Of a DNA stretch of 64,000 bases, positions 35,728 through 44,620 are shown piece after piece. The notes beneath the pieces are model-generated. The model saw only the letters and a list, made by a program, of their open reading frames with translations, made no database searches and was not told the origin of the DNA. Source of the DNA: Methanospirillum lacunae (GTDB lineage: Archaea > Halobacteriota > Methanomicrobia > Methanomicrobiales > Methanospirillaceae); NCBI RefSeq assembly GCF_046195335.1, contig NZ_CP176093.1; one strand, written 5' to 3'. Position numbers and translations under genes: made by a program. Within the stretch, counting starts at the first letter, position 1; each line of letters opens with the position of its first letter.

Positions 35728-35812
35728 TGTGGGAGAAGGGATTTGAACCCTCGAACGCCTTCGCGACAGGGCCCTCAACCCTGCTCCTTTGACCTGGCTC
35801 GGATACTCCCAC
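35728..35812 (-). tRNA. tRNA-Leu (anticodon GAG)
   Basis: 85 nt without encoded CCA. The acceptor stem GTGGGAG pairs with CTCCCAC (7 bp), with discriminator A. The D stem is TCC/GGA, with GG in the loop. The anticodon stem CAGGG/CCCTG encloses loop TTGAGGG, so the anticodon is GAG (plus-strand 35774-35776). A long variable arm contains CGC/GCG, as in class II tRNAs. The T arm is GAGGG-TTCAAAT-CCCTT. It reads CUC leucine codons. No intron. Confidence 0.95.
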
Positions 35813-35990
35813 GCAGAATAGAAGATGACACTGAATTTCTTCAGTCATCACAAGCAAAGAACACCCCGAATCACTCAGATTTCTGACGGGTCCCTTTGAC
35901 TGCGTGCCTGAATAAGGTGGACGCACCAGCACTTATACTTATTGACTTGAGTCTCCATGATCTCTTCTCTTCCGATCCAGAGAGGCCCGT

Positions 35991-35998
35991 TATTTATC
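35991..35998 (+). promoter_or_regulatory. Probable TATA box for the ACT-domain regulator gene
   Basis: TATTTATC, centred about 30 bases before the ATG at 36025. No ribosome binding site precedes that ATG, so the transcript is probably leaderless or nearly so. Confidence 0.4.
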
Positions 35999-36024
35999 TT
36001 TGCCAGATCAAAACTCTGCATCAT

Positions 36025-36522
36025 ATGTGGTCGGCTATTCTCTCCGGTTTTTCAGATTCTCCGTCCCAGGGAAGGGTTGTCAGGTTTCTCCTAGAGAACG
36101 GATTCGGGGTGAATGAGGAGGGAAGGATCTGCTGTAACTCTATCCCTATCGCATCAACACAGATTGGCCAGCGGGTGGGTGTTGATCGCAGGGTGGTGGA
36201 CACAACTGCAAAGCGCATCCTTGATTCCCAATACAGAGATATTTTCCTATCAATGAGGGCGACCCCCGATGTGACCCTCATTGCTGACAAACTCTCACTC
36301 TCGGTTATTACGATCCTTCCTGATGACGCCACCAGGACCGGAATCGTTGATGCCTGCATTCACGTCCTCTCCTCTCATGGGATTGGGATAAGACAACTCT
36401 TTGTCACTGATCCCCATCTCTCCGAAGATCCACGGCTGGTCATTATAACAGAGAGTGTAATTCCTGCTCAGGTTATCGAAGATCTCAGAGCACTGCCGGT
36501 GGTCAGACGGCTTATCCTCTAA
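36025..36522 (+). CDS. ACT-domain regulator of amino acid metabolism (COG2150-like)
   Basis: About 165 residues. The N-terminal helix-turn-helix-like region contains RVVRFLLENGFGVNEEGRI and STQIGQRVGVDRRVVDTTAKRIL. The C-terminal half (from about residue 80) resembles an ACT domain, a small ligand-binding fold that often senses amino acids. Archaeal proteins of this kind are annotated as predicted regulators of amino acid metabolism. The open frame extends to 35896, but the extra 43 residues are unlike the family. ATG 36025, with a TATA box about 30 bases upstream and no ribosome binding site, is preferred as a leaderless start. It is convergent with the HD-domain gene, 19 bases away. Confidence 0.75.
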   Translation: MWSAILSGFSDSPSQGRVVRFLLENGFGVNEEGRICCNSIPIASTQIGQRVGVDRRVVDTTAKRILDSQYRDIFLSMRATPDVTLIADKLSLSVITILPDDATRTGIVDACIHVLSSHGIGIRQLFVTDPHLSEDPRLVIITESVIPAQVIEDLRALPVVRRLIL

Positions 36523-36541
36523 TTTGGGGAAACAAAAAAGT

Positions 36542-37066
36542 TCAGGGAAGTCTGCTGCCCGCGAGTGCTTCGAGTTCATCAGCAAGCGCTGTAAATCTTG
36601 CCTGAACATCATGTGGAAACTTCTGGATGGATACATCAAGATCGCTTCTCGTGATGATCCCTGATCCTTTCACCAGATTATCAGCATGTGCTACGATCTT
36701 CTCCTCAATCGTTTCAGGAATTCGATCCTCTTCTGAAAGCCCGAATCCTTTTCGATCACTTCGGTTCAGGCCAGCACCGATATGTCGCTCAACGATCCGG
36801 CATATCTCCTGTGAAAACCCGGTTTCTCTGCAGATCCTCCCTCCCGCATCGGCATGATCCATGCCATGTGTCTCTGATCTGCCGATATCATGAAGAATAG
36901 CACCGGCAGCAACGAGATCGCGATCAACTTTTGCTGTACCGGCAGAAAGGATCAGGTCTGTTATCCTTACCGCAACCTCACGCACCGTGATGCAATGTGA
37001 GATTACCTGGGGATCACAGCCTGCTTCTTTGAGATATCTGATATACTTGTCCCCGGGATCAGGCAT
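36542..37066 (-). CDS. HD-domain phosphohydrolase (TIGR00295-like)
   Basis: A 174-residue HD-superfamily metal-dependent phosphohydrolase. Metal ligands appear as SHCITVREVA (His), GAILHDIGRSETHGMDHADAG (HD), VERHIGAG (His) and KIVAHADNLV (Asp). It matches the archaeal TIGR00295 group in length and layout; the physiological substrate is unknown, perhaps a nucleotide. Its start overlaps the TFE stop by eight bases, so it is the last gene of a compact operon (wHTH, aTrm56, ATP-grasp, TFE, HD). Confidence 0.82.
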   Translation of the reverse strand: MPDPGDKYIRYLKEAGCDPQVISHCITVREVAVRITDLILSAGTAKVDRDLVAAGAILHDIGRSETHGMDHADAGGRICRETGFSQEICRIVERHIGAGLNRSDRKGFGLSEEDRIPETIEEKIVAHADNLVKGSGIITRSDLDVSIQKFPHDVQARFTALADELEALAGSRLP

Positions 37067-37580
37067 ACCCGAGGGTTTCCTTCATCCTGGCAATCCGACG
37101 TGCCAGTGCATCTACAAGAGGATCATTATCAAAGTGGGACATCTGCTTTTCACATGCAGGGCATGCGAACTGGCTATCCATTGCATCATAGAACGTGGAT
37201 ACGCATCCACATTCCTTGCAGATGTAAAAGTCGTTCTGCTCCTCGTAAAAGTGACGCTTCTTCAGTTTTGTAAGGATCACGTCCATGTCCTTTGCAACTG
37301 CGTCATAGATATTGGAGAGCTGTAGTTGCCACAGATAGGTCAGCCAGCCTGTCTCGTTATTCTTAATCCTCCGGTATCGTGCAAGCCGGTGCTCATACAG
37401 GGTATAGAGCGTGTTCCTGACTGAGTTCAGGTTAATCTCGGTCAGTTCGGCCAGTTCTTCGTCGCTGTACTCTTTCCCCTCAGGGAACCGGCGGACAAGG
37501 TCCATCCCCTCATCACCGATCATCCGGTGCAGGTACGCCACGATCGCCGGCTCCTTGAGCAGCTCTTCTACGGTGACCAT
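37059..37580 (-). CDS. tfe: Transcription factor E (TFE)
   Basis: A 173-residue archaeal TFE, homologue of TFIIE-alpha, which helps TBP/TFB promoter opening by RNA polymerase. The N-terminal winged helix (about 1-90) contains EYSDEELAELTEINLNSVRNTLY, and RYRRIKNNETGWLTYLWQL leads into a coiled linker. The zinc ribbon follows with four cysteines as CKECGC (one CxxC pair) and FACPACEKQM. Length matches the family. Its ATG overlaps the stop of the ATP-grasp gene by one base (TAATG). Confidence 0.95.
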   Translation of the reverse strand: MVTVEELLKEPAIVAYLHRMIGDEGMDLVRRFPEGKEYSDEELAELTEINLNSVRNTLYTLYEHRLARYRRIKNNETGWLTYLWQLQLSNIYDAVAKDMDVILTKLKKRHFYEEQNDFYICKECGCVSTFYDAMDSQFACPACEKQMSHFDNDPLVDALARRIARMKETLGYA

Positions 37581-38668
37581 TACCCTATATATTGGGTTAC
37601 TCTTCTGATAGTATTATCCAGTGTGAGTCGGGCTGATGCCTCGTCTTCTCCTTCACCGTACACACTGATTACAGCATCTCCTTGTTCAAACGATGCCGGA
37701 GGAACCGGGATATCTGCAACGTCGGGGATAAGAGCTGATAGATCTATCCTGATGGTCAGGTCACGGGGTGCAAAGAGGATCTGCCTGATGCTGGTTTTTT
37801 CTGCTTTTGGAATCGTATCCGGGAGAACACCGTTACAGGCATCGATATGCATTTTTACAAGGTTGCAACCGGTCGCCCGTTCGATGGTATCAAGGGTTGC
37901 AACAAACCTGGGATTGACTTCTATCGCGGTGATTTTGGTGTCTGTTACAAGAAAGTCGATACCCAGAACTCCACAACACCCGGATGCAGATGCAATCTTC
38001 TCAGCCATTATGCACATCTGCTCTGCCAGGGGATGGCAAAATGGCGTGACTGATCCGCAGAATCCAAATCTGGCTTCCTCACTCCCCCGTAAAATCTGGA
38101 GGTTCGCGGCAACTGCCACAGCCTTATGCCCGTTTGCAACGCAGCAGACCGAAGCCGGGATACCTGGCATCAGTTCCTGAAGAAGGTATGGTTCATCTGG
38201 AAAGAGACTCTCCCATGCCCTGATATCCTCTTCACTTGTAACAAGAGCGTTTCTCCAGCCCCCTGATCCCCGACATGGTTTGAGCATCGCAGGAAAAACT
38301 CCCGGCAAAACCCTGGCAGGAACAGGAAACCCGTGCTCCTCGAAGAACTGTTGTGTTAAAGATTTGTCCAGGAATTTTGCTGCCGTACCTGGGTCTGTTC
38401 CCAGTATTGGAACTGGAAGATCCTGAAGATCTTCAGCACCGGATGTTGTGATAACCGCGTCTACCTTTTGTTCTCGACAAAAGGAACGGATCAGATCAGG
38501 AAGTTCTGCAAGCTCTTCAAACCGTTTGTATGCGAATACAAGACGCCTCAGATCCTGGTCACAAAAATTATCGATAGCACAGACTTCAAGTCCTGCCCTG
38601 ACCGCTGAAGAGACTACATGCCTGGTTGAGAATCCGGCAACCAGGATTCTCTGAGTTGCTCTGGTCAT
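37580..38668 (-). CDS. ATP-grasp carboligase-like protein (COG2232-like)
   Basis: A 362-residue ATP-grasp protein. The N-terminus ILVAGFSTRHVVSSAVRAGLEV with DNFCDQDLRR resembles the COG2232 group, predicted ATP-dependent carboligases related to biotin carboxylase. The ATP-grasp core follows: MLKPCRGSGGWRNALV, PYLLQELMPG, then GVLGIDFLVTD and IEVNPRF with the expected metal-binding Glu and Asn. Substrate unknown; such enzymes join a carboxylate to an amine through an acyl phosphate. A related ATP-grasp enzyme in methanogens (MfnD) acts in methanofuran synthesis, but I do not assign that role here. Its start overlaps the aTrm56 stop by four bases. Confidence 0.78.
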   Translation of the reverse strand: MTRATQRILVAGFSTRHVVSSAVRAGLEVCAIDNFCDQDLRRLVFAYKRFEELAELPDLIRSFCREQKVDAVITTSGAEDLQDLPVPILGTDPGTAAKFLDKSLTQQFFEEHGFPVPARVLPGVFPAMLKPCRGSGGWRNALVTSEEDIRAWESLFPDEPYLLQELMPGIPASVCCVANGHKAVAVAANLQILRGSEEARFGFCGSVTPFCHPLAEQMCIMAEKIASASGCCGVLGIDFLVTDTKITAIEVNPRFVATLDTIERATGCNLVKMHIDACNGVLPDTIPKAEKTSIRQILFAPRDLTIRIDLSALIPDVADIPVPPASFEQGDAVISVYGEGEDEASARLTLDNTIRRVTQYIG

Positions 38669-39201
38669 TCTTCAGGTTTGATCTCCTCGACCAGCTTGCC
38701 TTCCTTGCAGGGAACAACTCTCACCTGTGCATTTGGGAATTTCTGGACAAGGGCATCTTTTCCCATCAGGTGGTCAAGGAAGATAGCCATACTCGAGATT
38801 TCTGAGTGTGGCTGGTTACTGACCGCGACATTGAAATCTGCCAGATGATACACCTCTCCAGGTACTTTCTCAGCACCAACGACTACGAGAATCTTATCAC
38901 GGGAAAGGATCTCCTCCTCGACATCGGGCAGGTTTAGTCCAAACATGGTGAGATGCACTACCGTTCCACCTGCCTCTTTCCAGCGGCGGATACACGAATG
39001 CCAGCCTACATCGTTCTCAACAAAGAATTTGCCACCCCAGCGTTCACCAACATCAAGGATACTCTTTACAATCCCGGTGTCATTGGATGACAGATACATT
39101 CCGGTTGCACCGAGAGCCCGGGCTGTCAATCCAACATGAGTTGTGACACGCTGATCCCGCTGCGGGCGGTGACCAAGCCTTAAAATTGCAACCTCTTTCA
39201 T
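38665..39201 (-). CDS. tRNA (cytidine(56)-2'-O)-methyltransferase aTrm56
   Basis: A 178-residue SPOUT-class methyltransferase specific to archaea, which methylates the 2'-O of C56 in the T loop. Family motifs: VAILRLGHRPQRDQRVTTHVGLTARA, the Trp/Gly-rich GERWGGKFFVENDVGW segment, the SAM-binding knot ILVVVGAEKVPGEVYHLADFNVAVSNQPHS (seen in two parts) and SSMAIFLDHLMG. Length is normal. Its stop overlaps the ATP-grasp start by four bases, and its start overlaps the preceding winged-helix stop by four. Confidence 0.93.
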   Translation of the reverse strand: MKEVAILRLGHRPQRDQRVTTHVGLTARALGATGMYLSSNDTGIVKSILDVGERWGGKFFVENDVGWHSCIRRWKEAGGTVVHLTMFGLNLPDVEEEILSRDKILVVVGAEKVPGEVYHLADFNVAVSNQPHSEISSMAIFLDHLMGKDALVQKFPNAQVRVVPCKEGKLVEEIKPEE

Positions 39202-39518
39202 CCCTGGTTCCCCGAATCATCCTGATTCTTATCTTCTGGTTGCTTAGCCGCGGTTTTCACTTTTATAACTCCATTTTCGATGAAAATATCTGAAAAAGGA
39301 TCCTGGTTTATCTGGCTCGAAAAAATGAACTCTTCAAGAGAGCAGACGCGATATCGATCACCACGGCATTCCACGAGGCGGGTTTTCTTAAGTCGTTCCA
39401 GTGACTCTGAAACCTGTTCCTGCGAAAAACCGCTCTTCTCGCAGATCTCATCTGCAGTGTTGTTTTTCTCTTCGCATATGACGTGGTAGATTATCCAGTC
39501 GTACTCTTCTGCTCTCAC
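39198..39518 (-). CDS. Small winged-helix DNA-binding protein
   Basis: About 106 residues. The MarR/ArsR-like winged helix contains YDWIIYHVICEEKNN, ADEICEKSGFSQEQVSESLERL, and a wing VECRGDRYRV. The tail is polar and acidic, rich in Lys, Asp and Gln. The frame opens at 39659, but the first 47 codons lack protein character. I prefer the GTG at 39518 (VRAEEYDW): a TATAATA element lies about 30 bases upstream on the minus strand and no ribosome binding site is seen, fitting a leaderless first gene of the aTrm56-TFE operon. It may regulate that operon, but this is inference. Confidence 0.65.
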   Translation of the reverse strand: MRAEEYDWIIYHVICEEKNNTADEICEKSGFSQEQVSESLERLKKTRLVECRGDRYRVCSLEEFIFSSQINQDPFSDIFIENGVIKVKTAAKQPEDKNQDDSGNQG

Positions 39519-39738
39519 GCTTGGAAAAGATTGGTATGAATGACTATTATAGTGAATGCAGGAGGCTGGAGAAAAATCATGAATTACTCCGTTCCTTTGT
39601 GATCTCGAGAGGATCCATCGTGGTTGAGGGCCGTGATCGCCCGGAGAACAATTGAACAAGATTGGGCTTTGATGATGTGATCGTCACTAATGTTCAGGAT
39701 AACAGAAAGGGTATGTACCTACACTGTGAGATCAGAGC

Positions 39739-40482
39739 ATGCAGTTCTTACGCGTATGTGTTGTGCTGGTACTGGTCCTTTTTCTCGCTGGTATTTCATA
39801 TGCAGATGATACCAAAGAGACAAAGACAAATCAGATCCATGTGTCTGGCAGTGGAACCATCAAAACCACTCCGGATCGGTGTGAGATATCTTTCTCGGTT
39901 GTAACAAAGAATCCTGATGTTAAAGCTGCACAGAAGGAGAATGCCCGCAAGATGGATGGTTTGATGTCCGTTCTCAAAGATCCTGCGAAAGGGAATCTTA
40001 CCCCAGCAGAAATCAGTACAAGTTCATATTCTATATCAGAAGTATACAGCCCTGATGACGCACTCAAGGCGAAATTCGGGGATAATGTGACCATATACGA
40101 GGTCTCGAATACCATATCAGTTGAGACCTCACAACTCGATTCAGTAGGGGATCTTATCGATATGGCGGTTGCAAACGGTGCAAATAGTATCAGTTCTCTG
40201 AAATTTACCCTGAGCAAGCAGAAAACTGCCGAATTGCGCAGTGAAGCTCTTAAGATCGCTGTAGAAAAAGCACGTTCTGACGCCGATGCCACTACGTCTG
40301 CCCTTGGAACCGGTGTCGGGGCGGTGCATGAGGTGACAGTTGAGGACAGTTATAATCCCCCTGTGTACTACAATCAGGACTTCAGAACTGAAAAACTGGC
40401 TGCAGCAGCTCCTTCAACTCCAATAGAGCCCGGTAGTGTGGATGTCAGCGCACGGGTTTCAGTAACATACGAGATTGCCTGA
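39739..40482 (+). CDS. SIMPL/DUF541-family exported protein
   Basis: A 247-residue protein with a signal peptide (LRVCVVLVLVLFLAGISYA) and a SIMPL (DUF541, PF04402) domain: IHVSGSGTIKTTPDRCEISFSV, the helical AQKENARKMDGLMSVL segment, STSSYSISEVY, and the closing VDVSARVSVTYEI. Members are secreted or periplasmic beta/alpha proteins of unclear function, in bacteria linked to oxidative stress or surface assembly. The ATG at 39739 gives a complete signal. Followed by a weak hairpin and T-run. Confidence 0.88.
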   Translation: MQFLRVCVVLVLVLFLAGISYADDTKETKTNQIHVSGSGTIKTTPDRCEISFSVVTKNPDVKAAQKENARKMDGLMSVLKDPAKGNLTPAEISTSSYSISEVYSPDDALKAKFGDNVTIYEVSNTISVETSQLDSVGDLIDMAVANGANSISSLKFTLSKQKTAELRSEALKIAVEKARSDADATTSALGTGVGAVHEVTVEDSYNPPVYYNQDFRTEKLAAAAPSTPIEPGSVDVSARVSVTYEIA

Positions 40483-40486
40483 TTGA

Positions 40487-40512
40487 GATTATCAAAAATT
40501 TAATCTTTTTTT
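40487..40512 (+). terminator. Weak hairpin plus T7 terminator after the SIMPL gene
   Basis: GATTA (40487-40491) pairs with TAATC (40501-40505) around a nine-base AT-rich loop, followed directly by seven thymines (40506-40512). This fits termination of the SIMPL gene. Confidence 0.45.
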
Positions 40513-40631
40513 AACCTTTTCTCCTGTCCTAGACCCTTGTGAATACTGTCTGGTTTTATAGGAGGAAAGGAGATTCATTGATATCAGCCCGCTCAAAGTG
40601 GCATGAGTACCTGTAAACAAATGTGATAAAT

Positions 40632-41069
40632 ATGAAGAGACATCTTTCCGTTTTCATCCGGTTCCTTGTTTTAGGCGGACTTCTCTCCCTGGTGGTTGCA
40701 GGTAGTGCTGTGTATGCACAAGATCAGGGAAGAAATGTGTCAGGTACTAGTGGAATTATAGGAGATGACAACGGGTTAATCCAGACACTCCTTGGTTTTC
40801 TGAAAGATGTGGGTATTGATCTCTCATATGGGGAAGATGGAGGGACTATTTTTTCAATGGTTGATGAATCCCTGACCAGGGTCATCACTGACCTGTCTTC
40901 CGGAAAAAGCGAAGGGTTTTTAGATATTCCTCTGATAAATGAGACTTTTGCCTATCTCCATATCAATCCCGGTGATATCATTGTTGACCCGGAAAAGGTC
41001 CAGGGTACCATGCCTGCCCTGAGGTCTTATGAGTCACAATATGGTAACAAGAGCAGTTCGATGAGATAA
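40632..41069 (+). CDS. Small exported protein of unknown function
   Basis: About 145 residues. A signal peptide or anchor (FIRFLVLGGLLSLVVAGSAVYA) is followed by a soluble part of about 115 residues, with a helical GLIQTLLGFLKDVGIDL segment and a SMVDESLTRVITDL helix. There are no cysteines and no repeats. The ATG at 40632 is preceded by GTGAT; a GTG at 40623 adds three residues. No family is recognised. It lies between the SIMPL protein and a CHASE4 sensor kinase, and could be an accessory factor of either. Confidence 0.6.
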   Translation: MKRHLSVFIRFLVLGGLLSLVVAGSAVYAQDQGRNVSGTSGIIGDDNGLIQTLLGFLKDVGIDLSYGEDGGTIFSMVDESLTRVITDLSSGKSEGFLDIPLINETFAYLHINPGDIIVDPEKVQGTMPALRSYESQYGNKSSSMR

Positions 41070-41118
41070 AACCGGAGATAAGTTAATTGATATCGACTAC
41101 AAATCACTTCCAGGGTTT

Positions 41119-44100
41119 TTGTTGATACATTCACTGATTTCATTTCTTTTTCCTGATTACAAACCAGGTGACCGGACCGGACCGTTCCTGATAAGAAGGA
41201 AACTGGTTCTGCCAATCCTGTTTCTTATATTGATTTTAGCCATTCTTCTGATTCTCCATAACTCGGAGATGATACTGAACTCGTATGCTGAAGCAGAAGA
41301 TGCAAGCACCCGATTTGCTCTCATGGGTGTTGGCAGCGTGATAACATCATATGCCGAAACATTTGAGAGAATAACCCTTGATTATGCAAAGTGGGATGAA
41401 ACTTATGATTTTATAAGGGAGCCGGATGACCGCTATCTCCAGGAGAATCTGCAGGTCAGATCGTTGAAAAACCTTGGAATCACTTATGTCTCTATTACTG
41501 ATGCAGATGGAAAGACTCTGTATCTTAAACAGTATGATCCTGATACATATGCTGAAATAACTCCGGTTTTTCTTCCTGGTATGTTGACATCATCTGAAGA
41601 TAATCCTGGAAATACCCGGACATCACTCGTATGCACAAATGGCAGTTTTTTGGTGGTTTCACAGGCAGGGATCAGCAACTCATATGATAATCTTTCTCCA
41701 GCAGGAGTACTCACTTTTGGTTCTCCGATTCAGCCAAAAATAAACAAAAAAGCTCACGATCTCATGCTGAATGACACGAAAGTAAGTGTGGTATCCTCAA
41801 TACCTCATTTGACTTCAGTCCCTGCCTTTAATCTCTCAATAGAACCTGTTGCAACCCTAGGGGAGCAGAACGAGACATGGAAGTCAGGAACATTATCGTA
41901 TACTGATCCCTTCTCATCTTCAGAGATCCAGATTACCTTATCTGGAGATAAGCACCTGTTACCGCATGGAAGAATATATGTATCAACTTCCTTTCTCCAT
42001 TCCGTAATTTTCTGTCTCATAGCAATACCTCTCGGGATTCTCATTATCTTTCTTCTCTTCCGCAGGCATGATCAGGTCCGATCCCAAATCATTGCACAAA
42101 ACGTAGAACTGGCAGCATTGAAAGAGCGTCGTGAAATTCTTGACAAATTTCACCAGGTCCTCGACCAGTACCTGTATGCCGGTCTTGAAAGTGACCAGAA
42201 TATCCCTCTGGTAACGAAAGGTGTTTCAGGGATGCTTAAGACCGAAGCTACCTTCTACACCCGGTTTGAAGATGAGGGGTACTCACTCGTCAGTTCCTGG
42301 CCTGAAAGGGATACTAATGTCCATAAATGGCTGGCCGAATTTTTCTTATCACAGCCGGATCATCCGAGTTCCTCATTTTCTTTTGGTGGGGAATATGTAC
42401 TCTCAATTGATGATTTACCTGAAGAAGGGAGAAATCTCGTACAAACAGTATATCCGGGAGCACGGATAGTTGTTTCAAGAGCCATTAGTGTTTCCGGGAA
42501 ACAGGTTGGCGATCTCTCTCTCCTGCTATCAGGCAACGAACATGAGAGTGAGGTAAACCAGATCATGCTGGATCTGATTGTTCATACACTGAGCGGTGAA
42601 GAGAACCGGAGAAGAACAAAAGCTGCATTGAATCGGCGAGATCTTCTTCTTGAAGCCATCGGATATTCAGCTGCGCAGGTAATCGGTGATCTAAGCGACT
42701 CCTCGATCATCGAGATCCTTCATAAGATCGTCAAAAAGATGGGGATCAGCGAAGCTCATTATTTTGCCTGGCATATGGATTCTTCAGGAGACCCGGTTTT
42801 GGCCCATGATTATGTATGGGTGCAAGAAACCGCAGACTTCTCTGAAGATCAACTGACCTGGGATGAGATCCTTGAAAGTCCTCTCAAATCCGTCATTTTT
42901 GAGATGCAGAGTCCGGTGGCAGGTCCTGCAGAAAAATTTCGAAAAGAGCAGGAGTTCCTGACATGTCAGGGCATCAGGTCCATCGCCCTGATTCCATTTA
43001 TTGCAAGAAGAGAAACACGGGGGGTGCTGGTACTTGTAGATCGGGTCCGTGATCGTTCATGGCATGCATCAGAACTTGATGCTCTCCGCATTGCCACCAA
43101 CATGCTTATGGCTGCACTGGTACGGATCGATTCAGATGAGGAACAAAAGAAGAGAGATGAGAACTTTCAGCAGTTTTTTGATCATCTGAATGATTTTGTC
43201 TTTATTCTGGATTCTGATGGTAGGATTATAACGGCAAATCTCTTTGCACAGTTGGAGACCGGTATCAGGGCTTCAGATATGAGAGGGATGCGCCTTTCAG
43301 GTCTCTTCACCTCACGATGGATGAACACCCCCCTGTCGCCTGACGAAAACAGAATGTCTGCGCAGGAGCGGACTGCATTTCTTCTGACAATTGAAGGAAA
43401 GGAGATCCCGGTAGAGATTAGATATCTATCAGGTATATGGAATGAAAGTCAGGCAGTGTTCTGTATCTGTAAAGATATATCTCATCTCAAGCGTTCTGAG
43501 CACAAGTTTGCAACAGCGTTCAGGTCAAGCCAGGTTCTCCACGCTATTTGGAATTTACGTGAAGAACGTCTGATTGATGCCAACGAAACATTTTTTGAGA
43601 CCACCGGTTACAGTGCAAAAGAGATCCTGAAATCAACTCACTGGTCAGGGTACGGGATCATCGATCCTGATCAGTTCCTGCATATCAAAGAAACCATCCT
43701 TACCGAAGGTTCAATTCGCGGGCTTGAACTCCCACTAAAGACTAAAAGCGGGGAGATACGGCATGGCTCACTTTATGGTGCTCTTATCGAGATAGATACC
43801 GATCCCTGCGTCCTCTTTTCTATCGCTGATATCACAGAACGGATACGGGCTGAACAGAAGGTACAGGATCTCCTGAAAGAACTTTCAGCTTCAAACAAGG
43901 GGCTCCAGGATTTTGCCCATATCGTTGCCCATGATCTCAAAGATCCCCTCAGAGGTATTTATTCACTGGCATCCTGGATAGGCGAGGATTATTTTGAACA
44001 GATAGGACCGGATGGCCAGCGATATGTTGGCATGATAACTGACCAGATCCAACGGATGTATCAATTGATCGATGGAATTCTTGCCTACTCACAGGCTGGC

Positions 44101-44610
44101 ATAGTCAGAGAAGACCGTGTCCCGGTTAATATCAGGGATATTATAAACGAAACCCTGCAGATTCTCTCTCCTCCTCCATCTGTGAACATAGTAATTGAAA
44201 CAGGTCTGCCTGTCCTAACAGCCGAGCGGACAAAGATTCAGCAGGTTTTTCAGAACCTCATCAGCAATTCCCTCTCCTGCCTGAACCGGGAAGATGGAGA
44301 GATACAAATCAGTGCGTATCCTTCTTCTGATAAGGATGGCACTCCTGTTGAACCGGACTCTGATAACACAGGCAAGAGTCCTGGTTTCTGGACATTTGAG
44401 ATCACAGACAACGGCCCTGGTATAAATCCTGCTCTTCATGAGTCTATCTTTGAGATCTTCAGATCATACCCTTCCGGGAATGCTAAGAAGAGTTCTGGTA
44501 TCGGTCTCTCCATTGTCAAACGGATTGTTGAAACGTCAGGCGGATCAATATGGGTTAAATCAGTTCCTGGTGGTGGGGCTACATTCTGTTTTACATTAAA
44601 AAATGGATAG
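41119..44610 (+). CDS. CHASE4 membrane sensor histidine kinase
   Basis: A 1163-residue sensor kinase. TM1 lies at about 28-48, an extracytoplasmic CHASE4 domain (marked by DYAKWDETYDFI) at about 55-285, and TM2 at about 293-313. Cytoplasmic GAF-like domains (about 350-490 and 520-670) and two PAS domains (about 685-790 and 800-910) follow. The HisKA has phosphoacceptor His in IVAHDLKDPLRGIYSL. The HATPase has NLISNSLSCLNRE, EITDNGPGI and GIGLSIVKRIVE. The start is a TTG at 41119, as no ATG precedes TM1. An extracellular ligand is probably sensed. The partner is likely the receiver-kinase encoded immediately downstream. Confidence 0.88.
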   Translation: MLIHSLISFLFPDYKPGDRTGPFLIRRKLVLPILFLILILAILLILHNSEMILNSYAEAEDASTRFALMGVGSVITSYAETFERITLDYAKWDETYDFIREPDDRYLQENLQVRSLKNLGITYVSITDADGKTLYLKQYDPDTYAEITPVFLPGMLTSSEDNPGNTRTSLVCTNGSFLVVSQAGISNSYDNLSPAGVLTFGSPIQPKINKKAHDLMLNDTKVSVVSSIPHLTSVPAFNLSIEPVATLGEQNETWKSGTLSYTDPFSSSEIQITLSGDKHLLPHGRIYVSTSFLHSVIFCLIAIPLGILIIFLLFRRHDQVRSQIIAQNVELAALKERREILDKFHQVLDQYLYAGLESDQNIPLVTKGVSGMLKTEATFYTRFEDEGYSLVSSWPERDTNVHKWLAEFFLSQPDHPSSSFSFGGEYVLSIDDLPEEGRNLVQTVYPGARIVVSRAISVSGKQVGDLSLLLSGNEHESEVNQIMLDLIVHTLSGEENRRRTKAALNRRDLLLEAIGYSAAQVIGDLSDSSIIEILHKIVKKMGISEAHYFAWHMDSSGDPVLAHDYVWVQETADFSEDQLTWDEILESPLKSVIFEMQSPVAGPAEKFRKEQEFLTCQGIRSIALIPFIARRETRGVLVLVDRVRDRSWHASELDALRIATNMLMAALVRIDSDEEQKKRDENFQQFFDHLNDFVFILDSDGRIITANLFAQLETGIRASDMRGMRLSGLFTSRWMNTPLSPDENRMSAQERTAFLLTIEGKEIPVEIRYLSGIWNESQAVFCICKDISHLKRSEHKFATAFRSSQVLHAIWNLREERLIDANETFFETTGYSAKEILKSTHWSGYGIIDPDQFLHIKETILTEGSIRGLELPLKTKSGEIRHGSLYGALIEIDTDPCVLFSIADITERIRAEQKVQDLLKELSASNKGLQDFAHIVAHDLKDPLRGIYSLASWIGEDYFEQIGPDGQRYVGMITDQIQRMYQLIDGILAYSQAGIVREDRVPVNIRDIINETLQILSPPPSVNIVIETGLPVLTAERTKIQQVFQNLISNSLSCLNREDGEIQISAYPSSDKDGTPVEPDSDNTGKSPGFWTFEITDNGPGINPALHESIFEIFRSYPSGNAKKSSGIGLSIVKRIVETSGGSIWVKSVPGGGATFCFTLKNG

Positions 44611-44620
44611 GGGTTGTTGC

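Noticed and set aside
35896..36024. N-terminal extension of the ACT regulator
   Set aside because: These 43 residues do not resemble the family, and a TATA box lies inside them.
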